From the NCBI GenBank assembly GCA_903851195.1, contig CAINNJ010000019.1, forward strand, positions 1-64,000: a stretch of 64,000 nucleotides of DNA, read 5' to 3'. This stretch comes from an uncultured Acidobacteriia bacterium. GTDB lineage: Bacteria > Acidobacteriota > Terriglobia > Bryobacterales > Bryobacteraceae. A program made the translations under genes and the position numbers. Below, piece after piece: positions 55,327-64,000 of this stretch. The number at the start of each line of letters is the position of its first letter. Positions within the stretch are counted from its first letter, which is position 1. The notes beneath the pieces were generated by a model that had not been told where the DNA came from, ran no database searches, and saw only the letters and a program-made list of their open reading frames with translations.

Positions 55327-56675
55327 CAGAGCTTCGCAGGGATTTGGGTCTGGCGGCGGCCCTCGCCATTGTCGTCGGCACGGTAATCGGGAGCGGTATT
55401 TTCCGGGTTCCGCAGGCGATGATTCAGAGCGTCGGCACCGTGCAGATGGTGTTCGTCGTCTGGGTGGTGGGCGGCGCGCTCTCCATGGCGGGCGCTCTCA
55501 CCTACGCGGAACTTGCCGCGGCGATGCCCGGCGCCGGAGGCGAATACGTTTATCTCACGGAGGCATACGGGCCAATGTGGGGCTATTTGTACAGCTGGAC
55601 ACAACTGTCCGTGGCGAAAAGTGGTTCTATCGCTACACTGGCCACCGCTTTTTTCGAGTACACCGCGCACTTCATCCCCGAATTCGAGAGGGTCTGGTTC
55701 TCGCTCGGCCCGGTGCCCATAAAATTTGGCCAGATATTTGCTCTGGTTTTGATCCTGGTTCTGGGAATGATTAACTACTTCGGTGTCCGCATCGGGGGCA
55801 ACGTCCAGATTGCCGTCACCGTGGTCAAAGTCGCCCTGATTGCCTTCGTCATTATTGCCGGACTTTTTTATTCCCATCCGGCCGCGCATGCAGTCCCACT
55901 CTCTGTTCCGCCTCTTCAAACCGGGTTTATCGCCGCTCTGGTGGCCGCCCTTTGGGCGTACGACGGGTGGAATAACGTCGGCATGGTTGCTTCCGAGGTC
56001 CAGAACCCGAAGCGAAATCTCCCGCTCGCCCTGATTGGGGGGACGGCCGTCGTAATTGCGATATATATGCTCGCCAATTGGGCCTACTTCCGTGTGCTGA
56101 CTCCCCAGGAGGTGGCGGACCACAAACTCGTCGCCGCCGAGATGATGCAGCGCGTCCAGGGACCGGCCGGCGCCGCGGCCGTCTCCGTAGCCGCCATGAT
56201 CTCCATTTTCGCGGCCCTGAACGGGTCCATCCTGTCGGGCGCCAGAGTGCCGTACGCCGCCGCCCGCGACGGCCTGTTCTTCAAATCCGCGGCCCGCGTT
56301 CATCCCGCGTTTCACACCCCGGGCGTGTCCATCATGATGCTCACCGGCTGGTCCTGCGTGCTGGTGCTCTCCGGCAAATACGACGACCTGTTTAATTTCG
56401 TGATATTCGGCAGCTGGATCCTCTACGCGATGGCCGCCGCGTCGGTCTTTGTTCTGAGAAGGAAACGGCCCGAGCTCCCCCGTCCGTATAAAACCCTGGG
56501 ATACCCGGTGGTGCCCGCGCTTTTTCTGGCCGGCGCATTCGTGCTCGAACTGCGCACGCTCATCGACAAACCGCGCCAGGCAATCACCGGAATCGTGTTG
56601 ATTTTAATCGGTCTTCCCTTTTATTTTTATTGGCGGCGGGGTGCGAAAAAGGCCGTTTTTGATCCGTCCAATTAG
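55323..56675 (+). CDS. APC-family amino acid permease
   Basis: 450 residues, about 12 membrane helices. APC signature: LAIVVGTVIGSGIFRVP near residues 16-32, GGALSMAGALTYAELAAAMPGAGGEYVYL, and WAYDGWNNVGMVASEVQNPKRNLP. Similar to LAT/SteT-type exchangers; the substrate is probably an amino acid. Coupled to the SSS symporter by an ATGA overlap. Confidence 0.93.
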   Translation: MTELRRDLGLAAALAIVVGTVIGSGIFRVPQAMIQSVGTVQMVFVVWVVGGALSMAGALTYAELAAAMPGAGGEYVYLTEAYGPMWGYLYSWTQLSVAKSGSIATLATAFFEYTAHFIPEFERVWFSLGPVPIKFGQIFALVLILVLGMINYFGVRIGGNVQIAVTVVKVALIAFVIIAGLFYSHPAAHAVPLSVPPLQTGFIAALVAALWAYDGWNNVGMVASEVQNPKRNLPLALIGGTAVVIAIYMLANWAYFRVLTPQEVADHKLVAAEMMQRVQGPAGAAAVSVAAMISIFAALNGSILSGARVPYAAARDGLFFKSAARVHPAFHTPGVSIMMLTGWSCVLVLSGKYDDLFNFVIFGSWILYAMAAASVFVLRRKRPELPRPYKTLGYPVVPALFLAGAFVLELRTLIDKPRQAITGIVLILIGLPFYFYWRRGAKKAVFDPSN

Positions 56676-56870
56676 CCCCGGGGAGGGTGCTGGTACTGAA
56701 CTAAACAAAATTCGTTCCAAAAATAGAACAAAACTCTTGCGCGGGCTAGGGGAAATGGGTTACAAAATTAACTAGGCACTGCACCAAGTATTTACGCTCT
56801 CGTTCCGGTTACGGAACAGTAATGCGAACTACAGGTGCTACTTCGAAACAGATATACAGGAGTCACCAAA
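56676..56870 (+). promoter_or_regulatory. AT-rich promoter region of the AT-hook gene
   Basis: 195 bases, AT-richer than neighbours, with A/T runs (56700-56735). Contains the AGGAG (56858-56862) for the small AT-hook gene. No convincing gene. Confidence 0.5.
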
Positions 56871-57095
56871 ATGGACGTATCGAAAATCCTGGCCGAGCTT
56901 CGTCAGGAAAGAGAGCAGCTGGAAGAAGCGATATTGAGTCTGGAGCGTCTGGCCGCCGGTCGCGGAAGGCGCCGGGGCAGACCGCCGGCATGGATGTCGG
57001 AAGCCAAAAAACGCGGCCGCCCGCCGGGCAGCAAGAACAAGAACACCGTTGCCAGAACGGCGCCGCAAAAAACCACGGCCGCCGCAGCCGCTTAA
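56871..57095 (+). CDS. Small coiled-coil/AT-hook DNA-binding protein
   Basis: 74 residues from ATG 56871, which has AGGAG eight bases upstream. N-terminal charged coiled coil (SKILAELRQEREQLEEAIL), then two AT-hook motifs GRRRGRPPAW and KKRGRPPGSK, then an Ala/Thr-rich tail. AT-hooks bind the minor groove of AT-rich DNA, so this is likely a nucleoid-associated or regulatory protein. A strong terminator follows. Confidence 0.85.
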   Translation: MDVSKILAELRQEREQLEEAILSLERLAAGRGRRRGRPPAWMSEAKKRGRPPGSKNKNTVARTAPQKTTAAAAA

Positions 57096-57128
57096 CAGCA
57101 TCCTTGCGTCCACGTTTCCATCTATAGC

Positions 57129-57160
57129 AAAAAAGGCAGCCCGTAAGGCTGCCTTTTTTT
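57129..57160. terminator. Strong intrinsic terminator (bidirectional)
   Basis: Stem GGCAGCC (57135-57141) / GGCTGCC (57147-57153), extended by A/T pairs, loop CGTAA, then T7 (57154-57160). On the other strand the A-run becomes a T-run, so it can also serve the convergent gene ending at 57196. Confidence 0.92.
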
Positions 57161-57195
57161 GTGCAATTTCAAACTTTTACAGAGCGTCAATACAG

Positions 57196-59463
57196 TCAGC
57201 GATACAGAAGGTACTTCTCCCGAACCGCGGCGAACTCCGGCATCCCTTTCGTGGCCGCGCCCTGGGCATCTCCGCCGTCCCGCAGCGCTTTCAGCACCGC
57301 CTCATTACCGATCAGCTTCCGGTTGACCTCAAACTCCATTTTCCCCGGATAGAGCTTCCCGAGTGCCGCCGCCAGTTCCAAACCAAGACGCGAACTGTTG
57401 AAGATGTCCCGATTTGTCACCACAAATCCGATTCCCTGCACTTCCTTCCCCGCGTAATGGGACGACGCGGGCGTAAATTTCACCGGATAAAAACGCACCC
57501 CCGGAACGGCACGGGAACTCAGGTAATCCGCCAGCCGGTTGCCGTCGATCCAGTCCGCGCCGATTCTTTGAAACGGCTCATCCGTTCCTCTCCCGACGGA
57601 ATAGTTGAGGGAATATTCCAGCATGCCCAACCCGGGATAGAGGAGCGCCGCCTCCGGATTCCGGATGTTCGGAGACGGGTTAATCCACGGTAATCCCGTC
57701 GCGTCAAACCAGTCCGCACGGTTCCAGCCCGCCATTTCGATCACATGGACCTCCGCATTCAGGTGACGTTCGCCGTTCTCCAGCATCGCGAGTTCTCCGA
57801 TCGTCAACCCGTGTCGCAGCGGCAGCGGATACGCTCCCACAAACGACAGGTTCGACGCATCCAGCATCGGCCCCTCGACGTGAATGCCGGTCAAAGGGTT
57901 CGGCCGATCCAGGACATAAACCGGAATTCGCGCCTTTGCCGCCTCTTCCATCGCATAAAGCAGCGTCGATTCGAAAGTATAGAAGCGTACTCCGATATCC
58001 TGGATATCGAACACCAAAGCACTTAAACCCTTCAGCATTTCCGGTGTGGGTCGCAAAGTCTTTCCATAAAGGCTGAAGATTGGGATTCCGGTCGAAGGAT
58101 CCGTGGAATTCCCGATGTTCTCCCTGTCCTCCACCCCCGCAAATCCGTGCTCCGGCGAGAAAATCGCTTCCACTTTAACGCCCGCCCGCCGCATCAGGTC
58201 GATATTCCGCCGGCCCTGCCGGTCCACGCCGCTCTGATTTGTGATCACTCCCACCCGTTTTCCCTGCAAAGGAGCGAAATGGTTCGCGACGAGAACCTCC
58301 AGCCCCGTCTGCACCTTCGGAAGGGCCGCGGAAAGCACCTGTGGCTCATATCCGATACCCGCCGCGGTGATGGTGGCGATCTGCCGCCGGAGCGGCGTAA
58401 TCGCCTTGCGCAGATGCGGATGCCCCGAATTGGCCAGCAGAATCACATAACTGCGGGAAGCCGGATCAATCCAGATGGAAGTCCCGGTAAATCCCGTATG
58501 CCCAAACGACCCCACGGGGAACAAATCCCCCCGGTTTCCCGAGTAAGGGGAGTCGATATCCCAGCCCAACCCGCGCTGAACCGGCTGATTGACCGGCGTA
58601 TGCGGTGAACTGAACTTGCGAATCGTTGCCGGGGAAAACAGGCCGCCTCCGTCGAGCAGCATCTGACAGAATTTCGCCAGATCGCTCGCGGTTGAAAAAA
58701 GACCCGCGTGACCCGCCACCCCGCCCATGTACCTGGCCGTCGGATCGTGCACCACCCCGCGCAATATCGTGCCGTCTTTCTGCATTTCGGTGGGCGCAAT
58801 CAGGGCGCGGCGCGAGGCGGAGGGCAGGTAGCCGCTGTCCGTCATGCCCAGCGGGTCGAGCAGAATCTGCCGCACATACTCGTTCTCCGGAACCCCGCTC
58901 ACCCGCCGGATGATCTCTCCCAGCAGAATGAAATTGATGTCGCTGTAGACGAATTTGGCATTCGGCGGATTCACCGGTTTATCCTGCAGCGCGCGCTGAA
59001 TCCCCGTGTCGTAGCCGCTCCATGCCGGTTCGAGGTCCAGATCCGGCCGGAATCCAGAAAAATGGGTCATCAGTTGCCGCACCGTGATGGCGCTTTGGCC
59101 CCCCTGAAACTCCGGCAAATAGGCGGTCACCGGGTCGTCGATATTGACCTTCCCCCGTTCGAACAGGCTCATCATGCAGGAGGTCGTCGCAACTACCTTT
59201 GTCAGTGAGGCGACATCGAAAACGGTATCGACGGTCATCGGTTCTTTGGCCGGCAGCAAGGCGCGATACCCATAGGCCTTGCGAAAGACCACCTGGCCGT
59301 CATGTCCCACCAGCACCACCGCGCCCGGAATTTTGTCCTCCCGGATCGCCAGATTGATGGCGGCATCGATCGCGGCCGCTCCCTGGAAAGTCTGTCCCGA
59401 TGCCAGGGCGGGTACAAGGCCGGCGGCAGCGGTCAAAATTGGCACAAAAAGCGGCAGTCTCAT
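57196..59463 (-). CDS. Fusion of serine-hydrolase (AmiE-like) and DUF1343 (NamZ-like) domains
   Basis: 755 residues. Signal peptide (about 1-24). First domain (about 30-375) is a beta-lactamase-type serine hydrolase with SLTK (Ser86-Lys89), YSD and HTGF motifs. Second domain (about 390-755) is DUF1343, with VGVITNQSGVDRQGR, FSPEHGFAGVEDRE and VFDIQDIGVRFYTFES. In Bacillus subtilis the separate proteins AmiE and NamZ cleave MurNAc-peptides and release MurNAc from wall fragments; here both are in one chain, suggesting peptidoglycan turnover. Confidence 0.88.
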   Translation of the reverse strand: MRLPLFVPILTAAAGLVPALASGQTFQGAAAIDAAINLAIREDKIPGAVVLVGHDGQVVFRKAYGYRALLPAKEPMTVDTVFDVASLTKVVATTSCMMSLFERGKVNIDDPVTAYLPEFQGGQSAITVRQLMTHFSGFRPDLDLEPAWSGYDTGIQRALQDKPVNPPNAKFVYSDINFILLGEIIRRVSGVPENEYVRQILLDPLGMTDSGYLPSASRRALIAPTEMQKDGTILRGVVHDPTARYMGGVAGHAGLFSTASDLAKFCQMLLDGGGLFSPATIRKFSSPHTPVNQPVQRGLGWDIDSPYSGNRGDLFPVGSFGHTGFTGTSIWIDPASRSYVILLANSGHPHLRKAITPLRRQIATITAAGIGYEPQVLSAALPKVQTGLEVLVANHFAPLQGKRVGVITNQSGVDRQGRRNIDLMRRAGVKVEAIFSPEHGFAGVEDRENIGNSTDPSTGIPIFSLYGKTLRPTPEMLKGLSALVFDIQDIGVRFYTFESTLLYAMEEAAKARIPVYVLDRPNPLTGIHVEGPMLDASNLSFVGAYPLPLRHGLTIGELAMLENGERHLNAEVHVIEMAGWNRADWFDATGLPWINPSPNIRNPEAALLYPGLGMLEYSLNYSVGRGTDEPFQRIGADWIDGNRLADYLSSRAVPGVRFYPVKFTPASSHYAGKEVQGIGFVVTNRDIFNSSRLGLELAAALGKLYPGKMEFEVNRKLIGNEAVLKALRDGGDAQGAATKGMPEFAAVREKYLLYR

Positions 59464-59610
59464 CAGAATTAGTATGAGGTTAACAGTTTGGCCGGGCGCC
59501 GGGTCGTACGCTTTCCACCAGGCTCTGGTCTCGGGCCGGCCGTCCGGCTTGCAGTCCGCGCGCGGGTCTGTTAAAACTCAACGTGAACGACGGCCCCGTG
59601 CGCCGCGCCT

Positions 59611-60192
59611 ATGACACCCCCCAAAAAATCGTTAACCCTCCACACCAGCGCGATCACCCACAGCGGATCTGGCACCGCGGTCTCGCAGGAACCCCTTCGC
59701 CCGGCCGACCAGCAACTCAAGACCTGGGACGCCGCGGTCCGGCTCTTTTCCCGGCGGAAATACGAAGACGCCCTGCACCTCTTCCGGGAAGCCGCCCGAG
59801 GACCCGCCGCCCACGTCGCCGACAAAGCCCGTTCGTACGGGCAAATCTGCGAACGCAAAATGTCCGGTCCAGAAATGGAATTCCGCAACGCCGAAGACCA
59901 TTTCTATTTCGGAGTGGAACGAATGAACGCCCGGGATCTCGATCAGGCGCATTATCACCTGTCCCGCGCCCTGCGCCTGCAACCCGAGGGCGATAACATT
60001 CTTTACGCGCTCGCCCTTTGTCGCGGCTTCGCGGGAGACATAGCCGGGGCGTATGAGAACCTGAAACGTGCGATTGATCTCGACCCGCGGAACCGGATCA
60101 TGGCCAGACAGGACTCCGATTTCAGAAATCTCGCCGGAAAATCCTCCGCTCTGCGCGCCTTGCTTGGCGCCGACGGGAGCCCGGAAGCTTAG
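59611..60192 (+). CDS. TPR-like protein
   Basis: 193 residues without signal peptide. Helical repeats of TPR type: DAAVRLFSRRKYEDALHLFRE, AEDHFYFGVERMNARDLDQA, HYHLSRALRLQPEGDNILYALALC and GAYENLKRAIDLDPRNRIM. Function unknown; likely a protein-interaction adaptor. It lies six bases before yvcK and is probably cotranscribed with yvcK-glmU. Confidence 0.82.
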   Translation: MTPPKKSLTLHTSAITHSGSGTAVSQEPLRPADQQLKTWDAAVRLFSRRKYEDALHLFREAARGPAAHVADKARSYGQICERKMSGPEMEFRNAEDHFYFGVERMNARDLDQAHYHLSRALRLQPEGDNILYALALCRGFAGDIAGAYENLKRAIDLDPRNRIMARQDSDFRNLAGKSSALRALLGADGSPEA

Positions 60193-60198
60193 CGGCCG

Positions 60199-61248
60199 GT
60201 GGCAAAAGTCCGGAAGACCCAATCTTCCCCACCAAAGCCTGCCATGAACTCGCCCCTGCGCGTGGTTTCCATCGGCGGCGGTACCGGTCTTTCGTCGCTG
60301 CTCAACGGGCTCAAGACCCACGTCCGGCCCCACGGCGACTTCCCCGGAGTCGACATCACCGCCATCGTGGCCGTGTCCGATGACGGCGGAAGTTCCGGCC
60401 GCCTCCGCCGTGAGTTCGACGTCCTGCCGCCGGGTGACATCCGGAACTGCATGGTGGCGCTTTCCGAAGACGGCGCGCTGCTTTCCCGGCTCTTCCAGTA
60501 CCGGTTCGCCGCCGGCCACGGGCTGAAAGGCCATAGCTTCGGAAATCTGTTTCTGACCGCCCTCACGGACATCACGGGCGACTTCCCCGAGGCCGTGCTT
60601 CGCTCCTGCGAAGTCCTCAACATTGCCGGGCGTATCTTTCCTGCCACCGCAGCAAACGTGACGCTCGAAGCCGTTCTCGAAGGCGGCCGCGTGGTCTCGG
60701 GCGAGTCCCGCATCAGCCGCAGCAAACGCAGAATCCGCGAGATCCGGATGAAGCCAGCCGACGCGCGGCCCCTCAAAGAAGCGCTGGATGCCATCGCGCG
60801 CGCCGACCTCATCACCCTCGGCCCCGGTTCCCTCTTCACCAGCGTCATCCCGAATCTGCTGGTCAAGGGTATTCCCAAAGCCATCTGCAAATCTCCGGCG
60901 CTGAAAGCCTATTTCGTGAATCTGATGTCGCAACCGGGCGAAACCACCAACTTTCGCGCGTCCGACCACGTGGAAGCCATCCGCGTGCACGCGAAAGACC
61001 GGTTGCTCGATTGCGCGGTCGTGAGCACCACCCGCATCTCTCCCGCGCTGCGGCGTAAATATGCGGAACAGGACGCCGCACCCATCGAAATCGATACCGA
61101 CCGTCTGCACGAGATGGGGCTGGGCATCATCGAAGCGGATCTGCTGCAAAAGGGTGGCAAGGTACGACACAATCCGGAAGCGATCGGCGCGGTGATTGTA
61201 AAACTGGCGAAACACGGCCGGGCCCGCCGTTCCGCCTTGCGAGAATAG
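60199..61248 (+). CDS. YvcK/CofD-family gluconeogenesis/cell-shape factor
   Basis: 349 residues from GTG 60199; ATG 60244 is an equally plausible start, 15 residues later, just before the conserved core. Motifs: RVVSIGGGTGLSSLLNGLK, AVSDDGGSSGRLRREF, LPPGDIRNCMVALS, GHSFGNLFLTAL and LGPGSLFTSVIPNLL. YvcK binds UDP-GlcNAc and supports morphology and growth on gluconeogenic carbon in B. subtilis. Next to glmU, which makes UDP-GlcNAc, which fits well. Confidence 0.93.
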   Translation: MAKVRKTQSSPPKPAMNSPLRVVSIGGGTGLSSLLNGLKTHVRPHGDFPGVDITAIVAVSDDGGSSGRLRREFDVLPPGDIRNCMVALSEDGALLSRLFQYRFAAGHGLKGHSFGNLFLTALTDITGDFPEAVLRSCEVLNIAGRIFPATAANVTLEAVLEGGRVVSGESRISRSKRRIREIRMKPADARPLKEALDAIARADLITLGPGSLFTSVIPNLLVKGIPKAICKSPALKAYFVNLMSQPGETTNFRASDHVEAIRVHAKDRLLDCAVVSTTRISPALRRKYAEQDAAPIEIDTDRLHEMGLGIIEADLLQKGGKVRHNPEAIGAVIVKLAKHGRARRSALRE

Positions 61249-61253
61249 TAGCG

Positions 61254-62636
61254 ATGATTACCGACGCAGCAGTTGTAATTCTGGCGGGTGGCCAGGGCAC
61301 CCGCATGAAGTCCCGCATGGCGAAGGTGTTGCATCGCGCGGGCGGCAAAGCTCTGGTGGAGCATGCCATCGATACGGCGCGCCAGGTGGCGCCTCCCGAT
61401 CGGGTCTTCGTGGTTGTCGGTCACCAGGCCGATGCCGTGCGCGCTGTCGCCGAAGCCGCCGGAGTGGGCGCCATTCATCAGAAAGAACAGCTCGGCACGG
61501 GCCACGCCGTGATGTGCGGCGAAAACCAACTCGCAAGCCTGGGCGGCATTCTGATCGTCCTGAATGGCGATTGCCCCATGATTCGCCCGGAAACCGTGCA
61601 GCAATTGGTTGAGCTCTATCGCCAAACCGGTTCCGCCGCGACCATGATCACGACCGACCTGGCGGATGCCACCGGTTACGGCCGCATTATTCGCGAACCG
61701 AACGGCGACGTCCTGGCCATTGTGGAGCACAAAGCCGCTACGCCCGAGCAACTGGCCGTGCGCGAGATCAACGCCGGGTTCTACTGTTTCGACGCGGCTG
61801 CGTTCTGGAAGCACGTTCACGAAATCCGCACCGATAACCCGGCGGGCGAGTACTACCTCACCGACATGGTGGCGATTCTGCTCCAGGCGGGCCACCGCGT
61901 CACAGCCCTGAAGATCGAGGATTCCAGCGAACTGCTCGGCATCAATAACCGCTTGGAACTCGCCGCTGTGGATCGTTTGATGCGGGATCGCAAAGTCCGC
62001 CAGTTGATGCTGGAAGGCGTGACCATCGAGCGCCCGGAGACCGTCACGGTAGATAAGGATGTCGAGGTCGGCATGGATACGGTCATCGGGCCGTTTGCCC
62101 AACTGACCGGAAAGACCGTGATCGGCGAGAACTGCCGCATTGGCGCGTCCTCGATCCTTCACGACGCCACTCTGGCCGACGACGTGGAAGTGTTCCCGTT
62201 TTCCCTGATCTCCGCCTCGACCATCGACGCACGCGCGCACATCGGGCCCTTCGCGCGGATGCGGATGGGAGCCCACCTGAAGGAAGGCGCGCACGTGGGA
62301 AACTTCGTGGAACTGAAGAAATCGACCCTGGGCGAGGGCTCGAAGTCGATGCACTTCGCCTACCTGGGCGACTCCACCATCGGCTCCAAAGTCAACATCG
62401 GCGCCGGCACCATCACCTGCAACTACGACGGCAAGCACAAGCACCAGACCCACATCGCGGACGGCGTGTTCGTCGGCAGCAACTCCACGCTGGTCGCGCC
62501 TCTGCGGATCGGCGAGGGCGCTTACATCGCGGCGGGAAGCGTGATTACCGACGCAGTCCCGGCAAAGGCTCTGGCCCTCGGGCGCGCCCGCCAGGTCGTC
62601 AAAGAAGGCTGGTCGCGGAAGCCTAAAGCCGATTGA
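61254..62636 (+). CDS. glmU: Bifunctional UDP-GlcNAc pyrophosphorylase/glucosamine-1-phosphate acetyltransferase
   Basis: 460 residues. Pyrophosphorylase half: [18 protein letters not shown] (Pro of the usual PKVLH is Ala), [16 protein letters not shown]. Acetyltransferase left-handed helix: repeated hexapeptides, [46 protein letters not shown] and [11 protein letters not shown]. Makes UDP-GlcNAc for wall and bacillithiol. Six bases after yvcK; 3' end overlaps convergent larB by 14. Confidence 0.97.
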   Translation: MITDAAVVILAGGQGTRMKSRMAKVLHRAGGKALVEHAIDTARQVAPPDRVFVVVGHQADAVRAVAEAAGVGAIHQKEQLGTGHAVMCGENQLASLGGILIVLNGDCPMIRPETVQQLVELYRQTGSAATMITTDLADATGYGRIIREPNGDVLAIVEHKAATPEQLAVREINAGFYCFDAAAFWKHVHEIRTDNPAGEYYLTDMVAILLQAGHRVTALKIEDSSELLGINNRLELAAVDRLMRDRKVRQLMLEGVTIERPETVTVDKDVEVGMDTVIGPFAQLTGKTVIGENCRIGASSILHDATLADDVEVFPFSLISASTIDARAHIGPFARMRMGAHLKEGAHVGNFVELKKSTLGEGSKSMHFAYLGDSTIGSKVNIGAGTITCNYDGKHKHQTHIADGVFVGSNSTLVAPLRIGEGAYIAAGSVITDAVPAKALALGRARQVVKEGWSRKPKAD

Positions 62637-63369
62637 TCAGGCTCGACACGTAACCCGCGCCAAACCCGTTATCGATATTCACGACCGTTACGTTGCTGGA
62701 GCAGCTGTTCAGCATGCCCAGCAGCGCCGCCAGCCCGTGAAAGCTGGCTCCGTATCCGACACTGGTGGGGACGGCAATCACGGGCACCGAAACCAGCCCG
62801 CCGACCGCGCTCGGCAGCGCGCCTTCCATACCGGCGCAGACCACAATCACGCGCGCTTCCGCCAGCCGCGCCCGATTGCTGATCAGGCGATGAATCCCCG
62901 CCACGCCGACGTCGTGAATGGAGTCCACCTCGTTCCCCATCACCTCCGCCGTAACCCGCGCCTCTTCCGCCACGGGAATGTCGCTGGTGCCCGCGCACAC
63001 CACGGCGATCTTGCCCTTGCCCGTCAACGTTTGGTTGCGCCAGAAGCGAATCGCGCCCGAAAGGGGGAAGTGCTCGGCATCCGGCAGTTCGCGTATTACC
63101 CGCTCCGCAATCGCCGGCGAAGCGCGCGTGATCAGAACGTTATCCGCCCGTTCGAGCAGCTTTCCGGCAATCATCACCACCTGCTCGGGCGTCTTCCCCA
63201 GTCCAAATACGACCTCCGGCATTCCGTGCCGCAGCGCACGGTGATGGTCCACCTTGGCGAAACCGAGATCTTCAAACGGCAGGTGGCGCACACGTTCCAG
63301 AGCGGCTTCCACGTCGGTTGCGCCGGTCTTTACGTCTTCGAGCAGAGCCCGGAGTTGATCTTCCGTCAT
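62623..63369 (-). CDS. larB: Nickel pincer cofactor biosynthesis protein LarB
   Basis: 248 residues from ATG 63369. AIR-carboxylase (PurE)-like domain with N-terminal extension: [31 protein letters not shown]-like [41 protein letters not shown] and [25 protein letters not shown]. LarB carboxylates nicotinate-adenine dinucleotide in making the NPN cofactor of lactate racemase. LarC/LarE are not in the window. Divergent from the prenyltransferase gene. Confidence 0.93.
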   Translation of the reverse strand: MTEDQLRALLEDVKTGATDVEAALERVRHLPFEDLGFAKVDHHRALRHGMPEVVFGLGKTPEQVVMIAGKLLERADNVLITRASPAIAERVIRELPDAEHFPLSGAIRFWRNQTLTGKGKIAVVCAGTSDIPVAEEARVTAEVMGNEVDSIHDVGVAGIHRLISNRARLAEARVIVVCAGMEGALPSAVGGLVSVPVIAVPTSVGYGASFHGLAALLGMLNSCSSNVTVVNIDNGFGAGYVSSLINRL

Positions 63370-63448
63370 CCTTGCCCACCTTACCAGAAAAGAAGGAGGC
63401 GGAGCGCTGTGCGGCTTCATCCGATAAAATAAGGAATTCCCTCACGGC

Positions 63449-64000
63449 ATGTTCATTAAACGCCTTCGCCTGACGCTCGAAATGATCCGCTTTGAGCATT
63501 CCGTGTTCGCGCTGCCCTTCGCGCTGACGGGGGCGATGCTGGCGTTCCGGGAAAGCGGCGGGCTCACCTCCCGGGGCTGGTGGACGCTGCTCTGGATCGT
63601 GCTGGCGATGGTGGGCGCCCGTTCCGCGGCCATGGCGTTCAACCGTCTGGTGGACGCCGAAATCGACGCGCGCAACCCCCGCACGAAGGGCCGCCACATC
63701 CCCGCCGGATTGCTCTCCCGCGGCTTCTGCTGGGGCTTCACGATCGCCTCCTGCATCCTGTTTTTCGCTTCCGCCTGGGCGCTGAACACGTTGTGTTTCC
63801 GTCTGGCCCCGATCGCACTGGCGGTCGTGCTGTCCTACTCCTACACGAAACGCTTCACCCACCTTTCTCATGTGGTGCTGGGCTTTGCGCTCGGCATCGC
63901 ACCCGCCGCCGCGTGGATCGCGGTGCGGGGCTCGCTCGACCCGCGCATCCTCTGGCTCACCGCGGCCGTGATGTTCTGGACCGCCGGCTTTGACGTGATT
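63449..64000 (+). CDS. UbiA-like polyprenyltransferase, partial
   Basis: First 184 residues, truncated by the right edge. UbiA motif [23 protein letters not shown] (about residues 65-87, the Asp-rich prenyl-diphosphate site) and several membrane helices. Family members prenylate aromatic acids for quinones; in futalosine-pathway bacteria the related enzyme is MqnP. An AAGGA lies upstream of the ATG. The second Asp-rich motif is outside the window. Confidence 0.9.
   Translation, partial: MFIKRLRLTLEMIRFEHSVFALPFALTGAMLAFRESGGLTSRGWWTLLWIVLAMVGARSAAMAFNRLVDAEIDARNPRTKGRHIPAGLLSRGFCWGFTIASCILFFASAWALNTLCFRLAPIALAVVLSYSYTKRFTHLSHVVLGFALGIAPAAAWIAVRGSLDPRILWLTAAVMFWTAGFDVI

Noticed and set aside
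59632-62453. Two long minus-strand open frames over TPR-yvcK-glmU
   Set aside because: Both lie antisense to genes with strong family motifs and show no domain of their own.

Overview
The window comes from a GC-rich Gram-negative-type bacterium, most likely an Acidobacteriota member of the Solibacter/Bryobacter group. This is inferred from gene content, not from a search. The clues are a planctomycete-like secreted DUF1501/DUF1549-DUF1553/PPC/cytochrome-WD40 operon, several Gfo/Idh/MocA plus TIM-barrel sugar modules with a secreted DUF1080 protein, a CBM9-like protein, a BBP2-type outer-membrane barrel, bacillithiol synthesis, an MCE lipid-transport operon and frequent TTG/GTG starts. I see no IS element, prophage, CRISPR array or tRNA gene.

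Layout. 1-385 is the 5' end of a 16S rRNA gene (minus strand, running off the left edge), followed by its long leader and promoter (386-959) and a small hypothetical gene. 1302-8350 is a four-gene minus-strand secreted-protein operon. 8426-9986 (plus) holds a DsrE-like protein, a deiodinase-family protein with an in-frame TGA that I read as selenocysteine, and an MmcQ/YjbR-like protein. 9952-18505 carries a PQQ-type dehydrogenase, membrane proteins including a rhomboid with a zinc ribbon, a large GGDEF-EAL sensor and an overlapping dcm-vsr pair. 18502-21167 (minus) has bshA behind a signal-peptide-bearing methyltransferase, and a pyrE-like gene. 21806-25153 is a 1115-residue protein that best fits PPi-type PEP carboxykinase. 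25180-28976 has a Tat-exported amidohydrolase, an outer-membrane barrel and glnA.

29049-37939 is a carbohydrate locus: a CBM9-like protein, a cytochrome-like protein, an aldose-epimerase-like protein, two Gfo/Idh + TIM-barrel pairs, a DUF1080 (3-keto-disaccharide hydrolase family) protein and a LacI regulator, with operator-like repeats at 31594-31637. 38007-42911 has the tldD/tldE pair, an SDR and a heavy-metal-binding-domain protein. 43137-44446 is a compositionally distinct Ser/Thr kinase gene. 44453-49770 has a P1-type peptidase, an mlaE-mlaF-mlaD operon followed by a ChbG/HpnK-type deacetylase, and a TonB-family protein. 49909-53671 has fmdB-nadA-moaA and a TPR protein. 53896-57095 has an SSS symporter, an APC permease and a small AT-hook protein with a strong terminator. 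57196-64000 has an AmiE-NamZ-like fusion, a TPR gene, yvcK-glmU, larB and the start of a UbiA-type prenyltransferase.

Themes: cell-envelope building and recycling (glmU, YvcK, the NamZ-like fusion, Mla), thiol/redox and selenium chemistry (bshA, the DIO-like selenoprotein, DsrE), and oxidative breakdown of sugars. The strongest unusual item is the deiodinase-family selenoprotein candidate at 8909-9613, with a SECIS-like hairpin just after its TGA.
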